Shown here piece by piece: positions 1-16,453 of a stretch of 64,000 bases of DNA (the stretch's first letter is position 1; every line of letters begins with the position of its first letter). Both the position numbers and the translations under genes were made by a program. Under the pieces are notes generated by a model, which saw only the letters and a list, made by a program, of their open reading frames with translations, was not told the origin of the DNA and made no database searches. Source of the stretch: Ptiloglossa arizonensis (Eukaryota > Arthropoda > Insecta > Hymenoptera > Colletidae); the NCBI RefSeq assembly GCF_051014685.1, contig NW_027479263.1, positions 62,001-126,000 of the forward strand, given 5' to 3'.

Positions 1-1581
1 CGTACAACGTATCACGTATAACGTATAACGTATAACGCATAACGTATAACGCATAACGTATAACGTATAACGTATAACGTATAACGTATAACGTTTAACG
101 TATAACGTATAACGTATAACGTATAACGTATAACGTATAACGTATAACGAATAACGTATAACGTATAACGTATAACGTATAACGTATAACGTATAACGTA
201 TAACGTACAACGTATAACGTATGACCTATGACGCATAACGTATAACGAATAACGCATAACGTACAACGTATAACGTACAACGTATAATGTATAACGTATA
301 ACGTATAACGTATAACGTATAACGTATAACGTATAACGTATAACGTATAACGTATAACGTATAACGTATAACGTATAACGCATAACGTATAACGCATAAC
401 GTATAACGTATAACGTATAACGTATAACGTATAACGAATAACGTATAACGTATAACGTATAACGTATAACGTATAACGTATAACGTATAACGTACGACGT
501 ATAACGTATGACATATGACGCATAACGTATAACGTATAACGTATAACGTATAACGTATAACGTATAACGTATAACGTATAACGTATAACGTATAGCGCAT
601 AACGTATAACGTATAACCTATAACGTATAACGTATAACGTATAACGTATAACGTATAACGTATAACGTATAACGTATAACGCATAACGTATAACGCATAA
701 CGTATAACGCATAACGTATAACGTATAACGTATAACGTTTAACGTATAACGTATAACGTATAACGTATAACGTATAACGTATAACGTATAACGAATAACG
801 TATAACGTATAACATATAACGTATAACGTATAACGTATAACGTGTAACCTATAACGTATAACGTATAACGTATAACGTATAACGTATAACGTACAACGTA
901 TCACGTATAACGTATATCCTATAACGCATAACGTATAACGTATAACGTATAACGTATAGCGTACAACGTATAACGTATAACGTATAACGTATAACGTAAA
1001 ACGCATAACGTATAACGTATACCGTATAACGTATAACGTCAAACGTATAACGTATAACGTATAACGTATAACGTATAACGCATAACGTATAACGTACAAC
1101 GTATAACGTATAACGTATAACGTATAACGTATAACGAATAACGTATAACGTATAACGTATAACGTATAACGTACAACGTATAACGTATGACCTATGACGC
1201 ATAACGTATAACGTATAACGCATAACGTACAACGTATAACGTACAACGTATAACGTATAACGTATAACGTATAACGTATAACGTATAACGTATAACGTAT
1301 AACGTATAACGTATAACGTATAACGTATAACGTATAACGTATAACGTATAACGTATAACGTATAACGTATAACGTATAACGTATAACGTATAACGTATAT
1401 CGTATAACGTATAAAGTATAACGTATAACGTATAACGTGTAACGTGTAACGTATATCCTATAACGCATAACGTATAGCGTATAACGCATAACGTATAACG
1501 TATAACGTATAACGTATAACGTATAACGTATAACGTATAACGTATAACGTATAACGTATAACGTATAACGTATAACGTTTA

Positions 1582-3025
1582 ACGTATATCGTATAACGTA
1601 TAAAGTATAACGTATAACGTATAACGTGTAACGTGTAACGTATATCCTATAACGCATAACGTATAGCGTATAACGCATAACGTATAACGTATAACGTATA
1701 ACGTATAACGTATAACGTATAACGTATAACGTATAACGTATAACGTATAACGAATACCGTAAAACGTAAAACGTATTACATATTACGCATAACGAGTAAC
1801 GTATAACGTATAACGTATAACGTATAACGTATAACGTATAACGTATAACGTATGTCGAATAACGTATACCGTATAACGTATAACGTATAACGTATAACGT
1901 ATGACGTATAACGTATAACGTATAACGTATAACGTATAACGTATAACGTATAACGTATAACGTATAACGTATAACGTATAACGTATAACGTATAACGTAC
2001 AACGTATCACGTATAACGTATATCCTATAACGCATAACGTATAACGTATAACGTATAACGTATAGCGTACAACGTATAACGTATAAAATGTAACGTCTAA
2101 CGTTTAACGTATAACGCATAACGTATAACGTATAACGAATAACGTATAACGTATAACGTATAACGTATAACGTACAACGTATAACGTATAACGTATAACT
2201 AATAACGCATAACGTATAACGTACAACGTATAACGTATAACGTATAACGTATACCGTATTACGCATAACCTATAACGTCTAACGTATAACGTATAACGTA
2301 TAACGTATAACGTATATCGTATAACGTATAAAGTATAACGTATAACGTATAACGTGTAACGTGTAACGTATATCCTATAACGCATAACGTATAGCGTATA
2401 ACGCATAACGTATAACGTATAACGTATAACGTATAACGTATAACGTATAACGTATAACGTATAACGTATAACGTATAACGAATACCGTAAAACGTAAAAC
2501 GTATTACATATTACGCATAACGAGTAACGTATAACGTATAACGTATAACGTATAACGTATAACGTATAACGTATAACGTATGTCGAATAACGTATACCGT
2601 ATAACGTATAACGTATAACGTATAACGTATGACGTATAACGTATAACGTATAACGTATAACGTATAACGTTTAACGTATAACGTATAACGTATAACGTAT
2701 AACGTATAACGTATAACGTATAACGTACAACGTATCACGTATAACGTATATCCTATAACGCATAACGTATAACGTATAACGTATAACGTATAGCGTACAA
2801 CGTATAACGTATAAAATGTAACGTCTAACGTTTAACGTATAACGCATAACGTATAACGTATAACGAATAACGTATAACGTATAACGTATAACGTATAACG
2901 TACAACGTATAACGTATAACGTATAACTAATAACGCATAACGTATAACGTACAACGTATAACGTATAACGTATAACGTATACCGTATTACGCATAACCTA
3001 TAACGTCTAACGTATAACGTATAAC
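1582..3025. repeat. 728-bp tandem duplication within the satellite (two copies)
   Basis: The variant string starting CGTATATCGTATAACG at 1,583 recurs at 2,311. All later landmarks keep the same 728-bp offset (104 heptamers): CGAATACCG at 1,751 and 2,479, the ACGTGTAACGTGTAACG string at about 1,625 and 2,353, and CGTCTAACG at 2,277 and 3,005. The match ends about 20 bp after the last landmark, so each copy is about 0.72 kb. Endpoints are approximate because both sides are also satellite. Confidence 0.85.
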
Positions 3026-3520
3026 GTATATCGTATAACGTATAACGTATAACGTATAACGTATAACGTATAACGTATAACGTATAACGTATAACGTATA
3101 ACGTATAACGTATAACGTATAACGTATAACGTATAACGTATAACGTATAACGTATAACGTATAACGTATAACGTCTAACGTATAACGTATAACGTATAAC
3201 GTATAACGTATAACGTATAACGTATTACGTATAACCTGTAACGTCCAACGTATAACGTATAACGTATAACGTATTACATATTACATATAACGTATAACGT
3301 ACAACGTATAACGTATAACATATAACGTCTAACGTTTACCGCATAACGTACAACGTATAACGTATAACGTATAACGTATAACGTATAACGTATAACGTAC
3401 AACGTATAACGTATAACGTACAACGTATCACGTATAACGTATATCCTATAACGCATAACGTATATCCTATAACGCATAACGTATAGCGTATAACGCATAA
3501 CGTATAACGTATAACGTGTA

Positions 3521-6500
3521 ACGTATTACGTATGACGTATCACGTATAAGGTATGACCTATAACGCATAACGTACTATATAACCTATAACGTCTAACGTA
3601 TAACGTATAACGTATAACGTATAACGTATAACGTATAACGTATAACGTATAACGTATAACGTATAACGTATAACGTATAACGTATAACGTATAACGTATA
3701 ACGTATAACGTACAACGTATAACGTATAACGTATAACGTATAACGTATAACGTATAACGTATAACGTATAACGTATAACGTATAACGTATAACGTACAAC
3801 GTATAACGTATGACCTATGACGCATAACGTATAACGTATAACGCATAACGTACAACGTATAACGTACAACGTATAACGTATAACGTATAACGTATAACGT
3901 ATAACGTATAACGTATAACGTATAACGTATAACGTATAACGTATAACGTATAACGTATAACGTATAACGTATAACGCATAACGTATAACGCATAACGTAT
4001 AACGTATAACGTATAACGTATAACGTATAACGTATAACGAATAACGTATAACGTATAACGTATAACGTATAACGTATAACGTATAACGTATAACGTATAA
4101 CGTATAACGTATAACGTATAACGTATAACGTATAACGTATAACGTATAACGTATAACGTATAACGTATAACGTATAACGTATAACGTATAACGTATAACG
4201 TATAACGTATAACGTATAACGTATAACGTATAACGTATAACGTATGTCGAATAACGTATACCGTATAACGTATAACGTATAACGTATAACGTATGACGTA
4301 TAACGTATAACGTATAACGTATAACGTATAACGTATAACGTATAACGTATAACGTATAACGTATAACGTATAACGTATAACGTACAACGTATCACGTATA
4401 ACGTATATCCTATAACGCATAACGTATAACGTATAACGTATAACGTATAGCGTACAACGTATAACGTATAAAATGTAACGTCTAACGTTTAACGTATAAC
4501 GTATGACGTATAACGTATAACGTATAACGTATAACGTATAACGTATAACGTATAACGTATAACGTATAACGCATAACGTATAACGTATAACGTATAACGT
4601 ATAACGTATAACGTATAACGAATAACGTATAACGTATAACGTATAACGTATAACGTATAACGTATAACGTATAACGTATAACGTATAACGAATAACGTAT
4701 AACGTATAACATATAACGTATAACGTATAACGTATAACGTGTAACCTATAACGTATAACGTATAACGTATAACGTATAACGTATAACGTACAACGTATCA
4801 CGTATAACGTATATCCTATAACGCATAACGTATAACGTATAACGTATAACGTATAGCGTACAACGTATAACGTATAACGTATAACGTATAACGTAAAACG
4901 CATAACGTATAACGTATACCGTATAACGTATAACGTCAAACGTATAACGTATAACGTATAACGTATAACGTATAACGCATAACGTATAACGTACAACGTA
5001 TAACGTATAACGTATAACGTATAACGTATAACGAATAACGTATAACGTATAACGTATAACGTATAACGTACAACGTATAACGTATGACCTATGACGCATA
5101 ACGTATAACGTATAACGCATAACGTACAACGTATAACGTACAACGTATAACGTATAACGTATAACGTATAACGTATAACGTATAACGTATAACGTATAAC
5201 GTATAACGTATAACGTATAACGTATAACGTATAACGTATAACGTATAACGTATAACGTATAACGTATAACGTATAACGTATATCGTATAACGTATAAAGT
5301 ATAACGTATAACGTATAACGTGTAACGTGTAACGTATATCCTATAACGCATAACGTATAGCGTATAACGCATAACGTATAACGTATAACGTATAACGTAT
5401 AACGTATAACGTATAACGTATAACGTATAACGTATAACGTATAACGTATATCGTATAACGTATAAAGTATAACGTATAACGTATAACGTGTAACGTGTAA
5501 CGTATATCCTATAACGCATAACGTATAGCGTATAACGCATAACGTATAACGTATAACGTATAACGTATAACGTATAACGTATAACGTATAACGTATAACG
5601 TATAACGTATAACGAATACCGTAAAACGTAAAACGTATTACATATTACGCATAACGAGTAACGTATAACGTATAACGTATAACGTATAACGTATAACGTA
5701 TAACGTATAACGTATGTCGAATAACGTATACCGTATAACGTATAACGTATAACGTATAACGTATGACGTATAACGTATAACGTATAACGTATAACGTATA
5801 ACGTATAACGTATAACGTATAACGTATAACGTATAACGTATAACGTATAACGTACAACGTATCACGTATAACGTATATCCTATAACGCATAACGTATAAC
5901 GTATAACGTATAACGTATAGCGTACAACGTATAACGTATAAAATGTAACGTCTAACGTTTAACGTATAACGCATAACGTATAACGTATAACGAATAACGT
6001 ATAACGTATAACGTATAACGTATAACGTACAACGTATAACGTATAACGTATAACTAATAACGCATAACGTATAACGTACAACGTATAACGTATAACGTAT
6101 AACGTATACCGTATTACGCATAACCTATAACGTCTAACGTATAACGTATAACGTATATCGTATAACGTATAACGTATAACGTATAACTTATAACGTATAA
6201 CGTATAACGTATAACGTATAACGTATAACGTATAACGTATAACGTATAACATATAACGTATAACGTATAACGTATAACGTATAACGTCTAACGTATAACG
6301 TATAACGTATAACGTATAACGTATAACGTATAACGTATAACGTATTACGTATAACCTGTAACGTCCAACGTATAACGTATAACGTATAACGTATTACATA
6401 TTACATATAACGTATAACGTACAACGTATAACGTATAACATATAACGTCTAACGTTTACCGCATAACGTACAACGTATAACGTATAACGTATAACGTATA

Positions 6501-6647
6501 ACGTATAACGTATAACGTATAACGTACAACGTATAACGTATAACGTACAACGTATCACGTATAACGTATATCCTATAACGCATAACGTATATCCTATAAC
6601 GCATAACGTATAGCGTATAACGCATAACGTATAACGTATAACGTGTA
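3521..6647. repeat. Higher-order satellite unit, 4.29-kb family, copy A (short form)
   Basis: The unit is defined here from the landmark ACGTATTACGTATGACG, which lies at 3,521, 6,648 and 10,937. This copy is 3,127 bp, about 1.2 kb shorter than the next one. Its first ~300 bp and its part from about 4,470 onward line up with copy B at offsets of 3,127 and about 4,324, so the missing segment lies between. It ends with the landmark set CGTCCAACG, ATTACATATTACAT and double TATATCC that also precedes 3,521. Confidence 0.8.
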
Positions 6648-9600
6648 ACGTATTACGTATGACGTATCACGTATAAGGTATGACCTATAACGCATAACGT
6701 ACTATATAACCTATAACGTCTAACGTATAACGTATAACGTATAACGTATAACGTATAACGTATAACGTATAACGTATAACGTATAACGTATAACGTATAA
6801 CGTATAACGTATAACGTATAACGTATAACGTATAACGTACAACGTATAACGTATAACGTATAACGTATAACGTATAACGTATAACGTATAACGTATAACG
6901 TATAACGTATAACGTACAACGTATAACGTACAACGTATAACGTACAACGTATAACGTACAAAGTATAACGTATAACGTATAACGTATAACGTATAACGTA
7001 TAACGTATAACGTATAACGTTTAACGTATAACGTATAACGTATAACGTATAACGTATAACGTACAACGTATCACGTATAACGTATATCCTATAACGCATA
7101 ACATATAACGTATAACGTATAACGTATAGCGTACAACGTATAACGTATAAAATGTAACGTCTAACGTTTAACGTATAACGCATAACGTATAACGTATAAC
7201 GAATAACGTATAACGTATAACGTATAACGTATAACGTACAACGTATAACGTATAACGTATAACGTATAACGCATAACGTATAACGCATAACGTATAACGT
7301 ATAACGTATAACGTATAACGTATAACGTTTAACGTATAACGTATAACGTATAACGTATAACGTATAACGTATAACGTATAACGAATAACGTATAACGTAT
7401 AACGTATAACGTATACCGTATAACGTATAACGTATAACGTATAACGTACAACGTATAACGTATGACCTATGACGCATAACGTATAACGTATAACGCATAA
7501 CGTACAACGTATAACGTACAACGTATAACGTATAACGTATAACGTATAACGTATAACGTATAACGTATAACGTATAACGTATAACGTATAACGTATAACG
7601 TATAACGTATAACGTATAACGTACAACGTATAACGTATGACCTATGACGCATAACGTATAACGTATAACGCATAACGTACAACGTATAACGTACAACGTA
7701 TAACGTATAACGTATAACGTATAACGTATAACGTATAACGTATAACGTATAACGTATAACGTATAACGTATAACGTATAACGCATAACGTATAACGCATA
7801 ACGTATAACGCATAACGTATAACGTATAACGTATAACGTATAACGTATAACGTATAACGAATAACGTATAACGTATAACGTATAACGTATAACGTATAAC
7901 GTATAACGTATAACGTATAACGTATAACGTATAACGTATAACGTATAACGTATAACGTATAACGTATAACGTATAACGTATAACGTATAACGTATAACGT
8001 ATAACGTATAACGTATAACGTATAACGTATAACGTATAACGTATAACGTACAACGTATAACGTATAACGTATAACGTATAACGTATAACGTATAACGTAT
8101 AACGTATAACGTATAACGTATAACGTACAACGTATAACGTATGACCTATGACGCATAACGTATAACGTATAACGCATAACGTACAACGTATAACGTACAA
8201 CGTATAACGTATAACGTATAACGTATAACGTATAACGTATAACGTATAACGTATAACGTATAACGTATAACGTATAACGTATAACGTATAACGTATAACG
8301 CATAACGTATAACGCATAACGTATAACGTATAACGTATAACGTATAACGTATAACGTATAACGAATAACGTATAACGTATAACGTATAACGTATAACGTA
8401 TAACGTATAACGTATAACGTATAACGTATAACGTATAACGTATAACGTATAACGTATAACGTATAACGTATAACGTATAACGTATAACGTATAACGTATA
8501 ACGTATAACGTATAACGTATAACGTATAACGTATAACGTATAACGTATAACGTATAACGTATAACGTATGTCGAATAACGTATACCGTATAACGTATAAC
8601 GTATAACGTATAACGTATGACGTATAACGTATAACGTATAACGTATAACGTATAACGTATAACGTATAACGTATAACGTATAACGTATAACGTATAACGT
8701 ATAACGTACAACGTATCACGTATAACGTATATCCTATAACGCATAACGTATAACGTATAACGTATAACGTATAGCGTACAACGTATAACGTATAAAATGT
8801 AACGTCTAACGTTTAACGTATAACGTATGACGTATAACGTATAACGTATAACGTATAACGTATAACGTATAACGTATAACGTATAACGTATAACGCATAA
8901 CGTATAACGTATAACGTATAACGTATAACGTATAACGTATAACGAATAACGTATAACGTATAACGTATAACGTATAACGTATAACGTATAACGTATAACG
9001 TATAACGTATAACGAATAACGTATAACGTATAACATATAACGTATAACGTATAACGTATAACGTGTAACCTATAACGTATAACGTATAACGTATAACGTA
9101 TAACGTATAACGTACAACGTATCACGTATAACGTATATCCTATAACGCATAACGTATAACGTATAACGTATAACGTATAGCGTACAACGTATAACGTATA
9201 ACGTATAACGTATAACGTAAAACGCATAACGTATAACGTATACCGTATAACGTATAACGTCAAACGTATAACGTATAACGTATAACGTATAACGTATAAC
9301 GCATAACGTATAACGTACAACGTATAACGTATAACGTATAACGTATAACGTATAACGAATAACGTATAACGTATAACGTATAACGTATAACGTACAACGT
9401 ATAACGTATGACCTATGACGCATAACGTATAACGTATAACGCATAACGTACAACGTATAACGTACAACGTATAACGTATAACGTATAACGTATAACGTAT
9501 AACGTATAACGTATAACGTATAACGTATAACGTATAACGTATAACGTATAACGTATAACGTATAACGTATAACGTATAACGTATAACGTATAACGTATAA

Positions 9601-10936
9601 CGTATATCGTATAACGTATAAAGTATAACGTATAACGTATAACGTGTAACGTGTAACGTATATCCTATAACGCATAACGTATAGCGTATAACGCATAACG
9701 TATAACGTATAACGTATAACGTATAACGTATAACGTATATCGTATAACGTATAAAGTATAACGTATAACGTATAACGTGTAACGTGTAACGTATATCCTA
9801 TAACGCATAACGTATAGCGTATAACGCATAACGTATAACGTATAACGTATAACGTATAACGTATAACGTATAACGTATAACGTATAACGTATAACGTATA
9901 ACGAATACCGTAAAACGTAAAACGTATTACATATTACGCATAACGAGTAACGTATAACGTATAACGTATAACGTATAACGTATAACGTATAACGTATAAC
10001 GTATGTCGAATAACGTATACCGTATAACGTATAACGTATAACGTATAACGTATGACGTATAACGTATAACGTATAACGTATAACGTATAACGTATAACGT
10101 ATAACGTATAACGTATAACGTATAACGTATAACGTATAACGTACAACGTATCACGTATAACGTATATCCTATAACGCATAACGTATAACGTATAACGTAT
10201 AACGTATAGCGTACAACGTATAACGTATAAAATGTAACGTCTAACGTTTAACGTATAACGCATAACGTATAACGTATAACGAATAACGTATAACGTATAA
10301 CGTATAACGTATAACGTACAACGTATAACGTATAACGTATAACTAATAACGCATAACGTATAACGTACAACGTATAACGTATAACGTATAACGTATACCG
10401 TATTACGCATAACCTATAACGTCTAACGTATAACGTATAACGTATATCGTATAACGTATAACGTATAACGTATAACTTATAACGTATAACGTATAACGTA
10501 TAACGTATAACGTATAACGTATAACGTATAACGTATAACATATAACGTATAACGTATAACGTATAACGTATAACGTCTAACGTATAACGTATAACGTATA
10601 ACGTATAACGTATAACGTATAACGTATAACGTATTACGTATAACCTGTAACGTCCAACGTATAACGTATAACGTATAACGTATTACATATTACATATAAC
10701 GTATAACGTACAACGTATAACGTATAACATATAACGTCTAACGTTTACCGCATAACGTACAACGTATAACGTATAACGTATAACGTATAACGTATAACGT
10801 ATAACGTATAACGTACAACGTATAACGTATAACGTACAACGTATCACGTATAACGTATATCCTATAACGCATAACGTATATCCTATAACGCATAACGTAT
10901 AGCGTATAACGCATAACGTATAACGTATAACGTGTA
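6648..10936. repeat. Higher-order satellite unit, 4.29-kb family, copy B (full form)
   Basis: This 4,289-bp unit runs from the ACGTATTACG landmark at 6,648 to its recurrence at 10,937. Landmarks in the right part of copy A (for example the CGAGTAACG region near 5,650) recur here at exactly +4,289. Internally it includes tracts of consensus heptamers, several GTATGACCTATGACG clusters and the AAAATGTAACGTC marker at about 7,147, 8,793 and 10,227. Confidence 0.82.
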
Positions 10937-12330
10937 ACGTATTACGTATGACGTATCACGTATAAGGTATGACCTATAACGCATAACGTACTATATAACC
11001 TATAACGTCTAACGTATAACGTATAACGTATAACGTATAACGTATAACGTATAACGTATAACGTATAACGTATAACGTATAACGTATAACGTATAACGTA
11101 TAACGTATAACGTATAACGTATAACGTACAACGTATAACGTATAACGTATAACGTATAACGTATAACGTATAACGTATAACGTATAACGTATAACGTATA
11201 ACGTATAACGTACAACGTATAACGTACAACGTATAACGTACAACGTATAACGTACAAAGTATAACGTATAACGTATAACGTATAACGTATAACGTATAAC
11301 GTATAACGTATAACGTTTAACGTATAACGTATAACGTATAACGTATAACGTATAACGTACAACGTATCACGTATAACGTATATCCTATAACGCATAACAT
11401 ATAACGTATAACGTATAACGTATAGCGTACAACGTATAACGTATAAAATGTAACGTCTAACGTTTAACGTATAACGCATAACGTATAACGTATAACGAAT
11501 AACGTATAACGTATAACGTATAACGTATAACGTACAACGTATAACGTATAACGTATAACGTATAACGCATAACGTATAACGCATAACGTATAACGTATAA
11601 CGTATAACGTATAACGTATAACGTTTAACGTATAACGTATAACGTATAACGTATAACGTATAACGTATAACGTATAACGAATAACGTATAACGTATAACG
11701 TATAACGTATACCGTATAACGTATAACGTATAACGTATAACGTACAACGTATAACGTATGACCTATGACGCATAACGTATAACGTATAACGCATAACGTA
11801 CAACGTATAACGTACAACGTATAACGTATAACGTATAACGTATAACGTATAACGTATAACGTATAACGTATAACGTATAACGTATAACGTATAACGTATA
11901 ACGTATAACGTATAACGTACAACGTATAACGTATGACCTATGACGCATAACGTATAACGTATAACGCATAACGTACAACGTATAACGTACAACGTATAAC
12001 GTATAACGTATAACGTATAACGTATAACGTATAACGTATAACGTATAACGTATAACGTATAACGTATAACGTATAACGCATAACGTATAACGCATAACGT
12101 ATAACGCATAACGTATAACGTATAACGTATAACGTATAACGTATAACGTATAACGAATAACGTATAACGTATAACGTATAACGTATAACGTATAACGTAT
12201 AACGTATAACGTATAACGTATAACGTATAACGTATAACGTATAACGTATAACGTATAACGTATAACGTATAACGTATAACGTATAACGTATAACGTATAA
12301 CGTATAACGTATAACGTATAACGTATAACG
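10937..12330. repeat. Higher-order satellite unit, 4.29-kb family, copy C (truncated)
   Basis: From 10,937 the sequence follows copy B again, first at +4,289 and then at +4,296 (one extra heptamer). Examples are the variant runs at 7,168 and 11,464 and at 7,642 and 11,938. The correspondence fades at about 12.33 kb, just before a 6-bp CGTAAA unit at 12,387, after which a different family of blocks begins. The end is approximate. Confidence 0.75.
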
Positions 12331-12469
12331 TATAACGTATAACGTATAACGTATAACGTATAACGTATAACGTATAACGTATAACGTAAACGTATAACGT
12401 ATAACGTATAACGTATAACGTATAACGTATAACGTATAACGTATAACGTATAACGTATAACGTCTAACG

Positions 12470-14175
12470 TATAACGTATAACGTATAACGAATAACGTAT
12501 AACGTATAACGTATAACGTATAACGTACAACGTATAACGTATAACGTATAACGTATAACGCATAACGTATAACGCATAACGTACAACGTATAACGTATGG
12601 CGTATAACGTATAACGTATAACGTATAACGTATAACGTATAACGTACAACGTATAACGTATAACGTACAACGTATCACGTATAACGTATATCCTATATCC
12701 CATAACGTATAACGTATAACGTATAACGTATAGCGTACAACGTATAACGTATAAAATGTAACGTCTAACGTTTAACGTATAACGTACAACGTATAACGTA
12801 TAACGTATAACGTATACCGTATTACGCATAACCTATAACGTCTAACGTATAACGTATAACGTATATCGTATGACGTATAACGTATAACGTATAACGTATA
12901 ACGTATAACGTATAACGTATAACGTATAACGTATAACGTATAACGTATAACGTATAACATATAACGTATAACGTCTAACGTATAACGAATATCCTATAAC
13001 GCATAATGTATATCCTATAACGCATAACGTATAGCGTATAACGCATAACGTATTCCGTATAACGTATAACGTATTACGTATAACGTATAACGTATAGCGT
13101 ATAACGCATAACGTATTCCGTATAACGTATAACGTATTACGTATAACGTATAACGTCTATCCTATAACGCATAACGTATAACGTATAACGTATATCGTAT
13201 AACGTATAACGTTTAACGCATAACGTACAACGTATAACGTATAACGTATAACGTATAACGTATAACGTATAACGTACAACGTATAACGTATAACGTACAA
13301 CGTATCACGTATAACGTATATCCTATAACGCATAACGTATATCCTATAACGCATAACGTATAGCGTATAACGCATAACGTATAACGTATAACGTGTAACG
13401 TATTACGTATGACGTATCACGTATAAGGTATGACCAATAACGCATAACGTACTATATAACCTATAACGTCTAACGTATAACGTATAACGTATAACGTATA
13501 ACGTATAACGTATAACGTATAACGTATAACGTATAACGTATAACGTATAACGTATAACGTATAACGTATAACGTATAACGTATAACGTATAACGTATAAC
13601 GTATAACGTACAACGTATAACGTATAACGTATAACGTATAACGTATAACGTATAACGTATAACGTATAACGTATAACGTATAACGTATAACGTACAACGT
13701 ATAACGTACAACGTATAACGTACAACGTATAACGTATAACGTATAACGTATAACGTATAACGTATAACGTATAACGAATATCGTATAACGTATAACGTAT
13801 AACGTATAACGTATAACGTATAACGTATAACGTACAACGTATAACGTATGACCTATGACGCATAACGTATACCGTATAACGCATAACGTACAACGTATAA
13901 CGTACAACGTATAACGTATAACGTATAACGTATAACGTATAACGTATAACGTATAACGTATAACGTATAACGTATAACGTATAACGTATAACGTATAACG
14001 TATAACGTATAACGTATAACGTTTAACGTATAACGTATAACGTATAACGTATAACGTATAACGTACAACGTATCACGTATAACGTATATCCTATAACGCA
14101 TAACGTATAACGTATAACGTATAACGTATAGCGTACAACGTATAACGTATAAAATGAAACGTCTAACGTTTAACG
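12470..14175. repeat. 1,706-bp higher-order unit, copy 1
   Basis: Landmarks in this block recur 1,706 bp further on: CGTCTATCC at 13,154 and 14,860, and ACGTATTACGTATGACG at 13,398 and 15,104. The block contains a distinctive cluster with two ATTCCGTATAACG strings, CGTCTATCC and CCAATAACGCATAACG followed by ACTATATAACC. That cluster recurs elsewhere in the left two-thirds of the window. Confidence 0.8.
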
Positions 14176-16453
14176 TATAACGTATAACGTATAACGAATA
14201 ACGTATAACGTATAACGTATAACGTATAACGTACAACGTATAACGTATAACGTATAACGTATAACGCATAACGTATAACGCATAACGTACAACGTATAAC
14301 GTATGGCGTATAACGTATAACGTATAACGTATAACGTATAACGTATAACGTACAACGTATAACGTATAACGTACAACGTATCACGTATAACGTATATCCT
14401 ATATCCCATAACGTATAACGTATAACGTATAACGTATAGCGTACAACGTATAACGTATAAAATGTAACGTCTAACGTTTAACGTATAACGTACAACGTAT
14501 AACGTATAACGTATAACGTATACCGTATTACGCATAACCTATAACGTCTAACGTATAACGTATAACGTATATCGTATGACGTATAACGTATAACGTATAA
14601 CGTATAACGTATAACGTATAACGTATAACGTATAACGTATAACGTATAACGTATAACGTATAACATATAACGTATAACGTCTAACGTATAACGAATATCC
14701 TATAACGCATAATGTATATCCTATAACGCATAACGTATAGCGTATAACGCATAACGTATTCCGTATAACGTATAACGTATTACGTATAACGTATAACGTA
14801 TAGCGTATAACGCATAACGTATTCCGTATAACGTATAACGTATTACGTATAACGTATAACGTCTATCCTATAACGCATAACGTATAACGTATAACGTATA
14901 TCGTATAACGTATAACGTTTAACGCATAACGTACAACGTATAACGTATAACGTATAACGTATAACGTATAACGTATAACGTACAACGTATAACGTATAAC
15001 GTACAACGTATCACGTATAACGTATATCCTATAACGCATAACGTATATCCTATAACGCATAACGTATAGCGTATAACGCATAACGTATAACGTATAACGT
15101 GTAACGTATTACGTATGACGTATCACGTATAAGGTATGACCAATAACGCATAACGTACTATATAACCTATAACGTCTAACGTATAACGTATAACGTATAA
15201 CGTATAACGTATAACGTATAACGTATAACGTATAACATATAACGTATAACGTCTAACGTATAACGAATATCCTATAACGCATAATGTATATCCTATAACG
15301 CATAACGTATAGCGTATAACGCATAACGTATTCCGTATAACGTATAACGTATTACGTATAACGTATAACGTATAGCGTATAACGCATAACGTATTCCGTA
15401 TAACGTATAACGTATTACGTATAACGTATAACGTCTATCCTATAACGCATAACGTATAACGTATAACGTATATCGTATAACGTATAACGTTTAACGCATA
15501 ACGTACAACGTATAACGTATAACGTATAACGTATAACGTATAACGTATAACGTACAACGTATAACGTATAACGTACAACGTATCACGTATAACGTATATC
15601 CTATAACGCATAACGTATATCCTATAACGCATAACGTATAGCGTATAACGCATAACGTATAACGTATAACGTGTAACGTATTACGTATGACGTATCACGT
15701 ATAAGGTATGACCAATAACGCATAACGTACTATATAACCTATAACGTCTAACGTATAACGTATAACGTATAACGTATAACGTATAACGTATAACGTATAA
15801 CGTATAACGTATAACGTATAACGTATAACGTATAACGTATAACGTATAACGTATAACGTATAACGTATAACGTATAACGTATAACGTATAACGTACAACG
15901 TATAACGTATAACGTATAACGTATAACGTATAACGTATAACGTATAACGTATAACGTATAACGTATAACGTATAACGTACAACGTATAACGTACAACGTA
16001 TAACGTACAACGTATAACGTATAACGTATAACGTATAACGTATAACGTATAACGTATAACGAATATCGTATAACGTATAACGTATAACGTATAACGTATA
16101 ACGTATAACGTATAACGTACAACGTATAACGTATGACCTATGACGCATAACGTATACCGTATAACGCATAACGTACAACGTATAACGTACAACGTATAAC
16201 GTATAACGTATAACGTATAACGTATAACGTATAACGTATAACGTATAACGTATAACGTATAACGTATAACGTATAACGTATAACGTATAACGTATAACGT
16301 ATAACGTTTAACGTATAACGTATAACGTATAACGTATAACGTATAACGTACAACGTATCACGTATAACGTATATCCTATAACGCATAACGTATAACGTAT
16401 AACGTATAACGTATAGCGTACAACGTATAACGTATAAAATGAAACGTCTAACG
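14176..16453. repeat. 1,706-bp higher-order unit, copy 2, enlarged by an internal 572-bp tandem duplication
   Basis: This copy follows copy 1 at +1,706 up to about 15,235 and then at about +2,278 (1,706 + 572) to about 16.45 kb. The difference is a tandem duplication: 14,664-15,235 is repeated as 15,236-15,807. The CATATAA landmark lies at 14,664 and 15,236, CGTCTATCC at 14,860 and 15,432, and ACGTATTACG at 15,104 and 15,676. The marker AAAATGAAACG near 14,150 corresponds to the one near 16,436. Confidence 0.8.
14664..15807. repeat. 572-bp tandem duplication (two copies)
   Basis: Segments 14,664-15,235 and 15,236-15,807 appear identical by eye, with every variant heptamer in the same place. 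The duplication is nested inside a 1,706-bp unit, so it is younger than that unit's own duplication. 572 is not a multiple of 7 (81 x 7 + 5), so the unit contains phase-shifting differences that were copied along with it. Confidence 0.82.
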
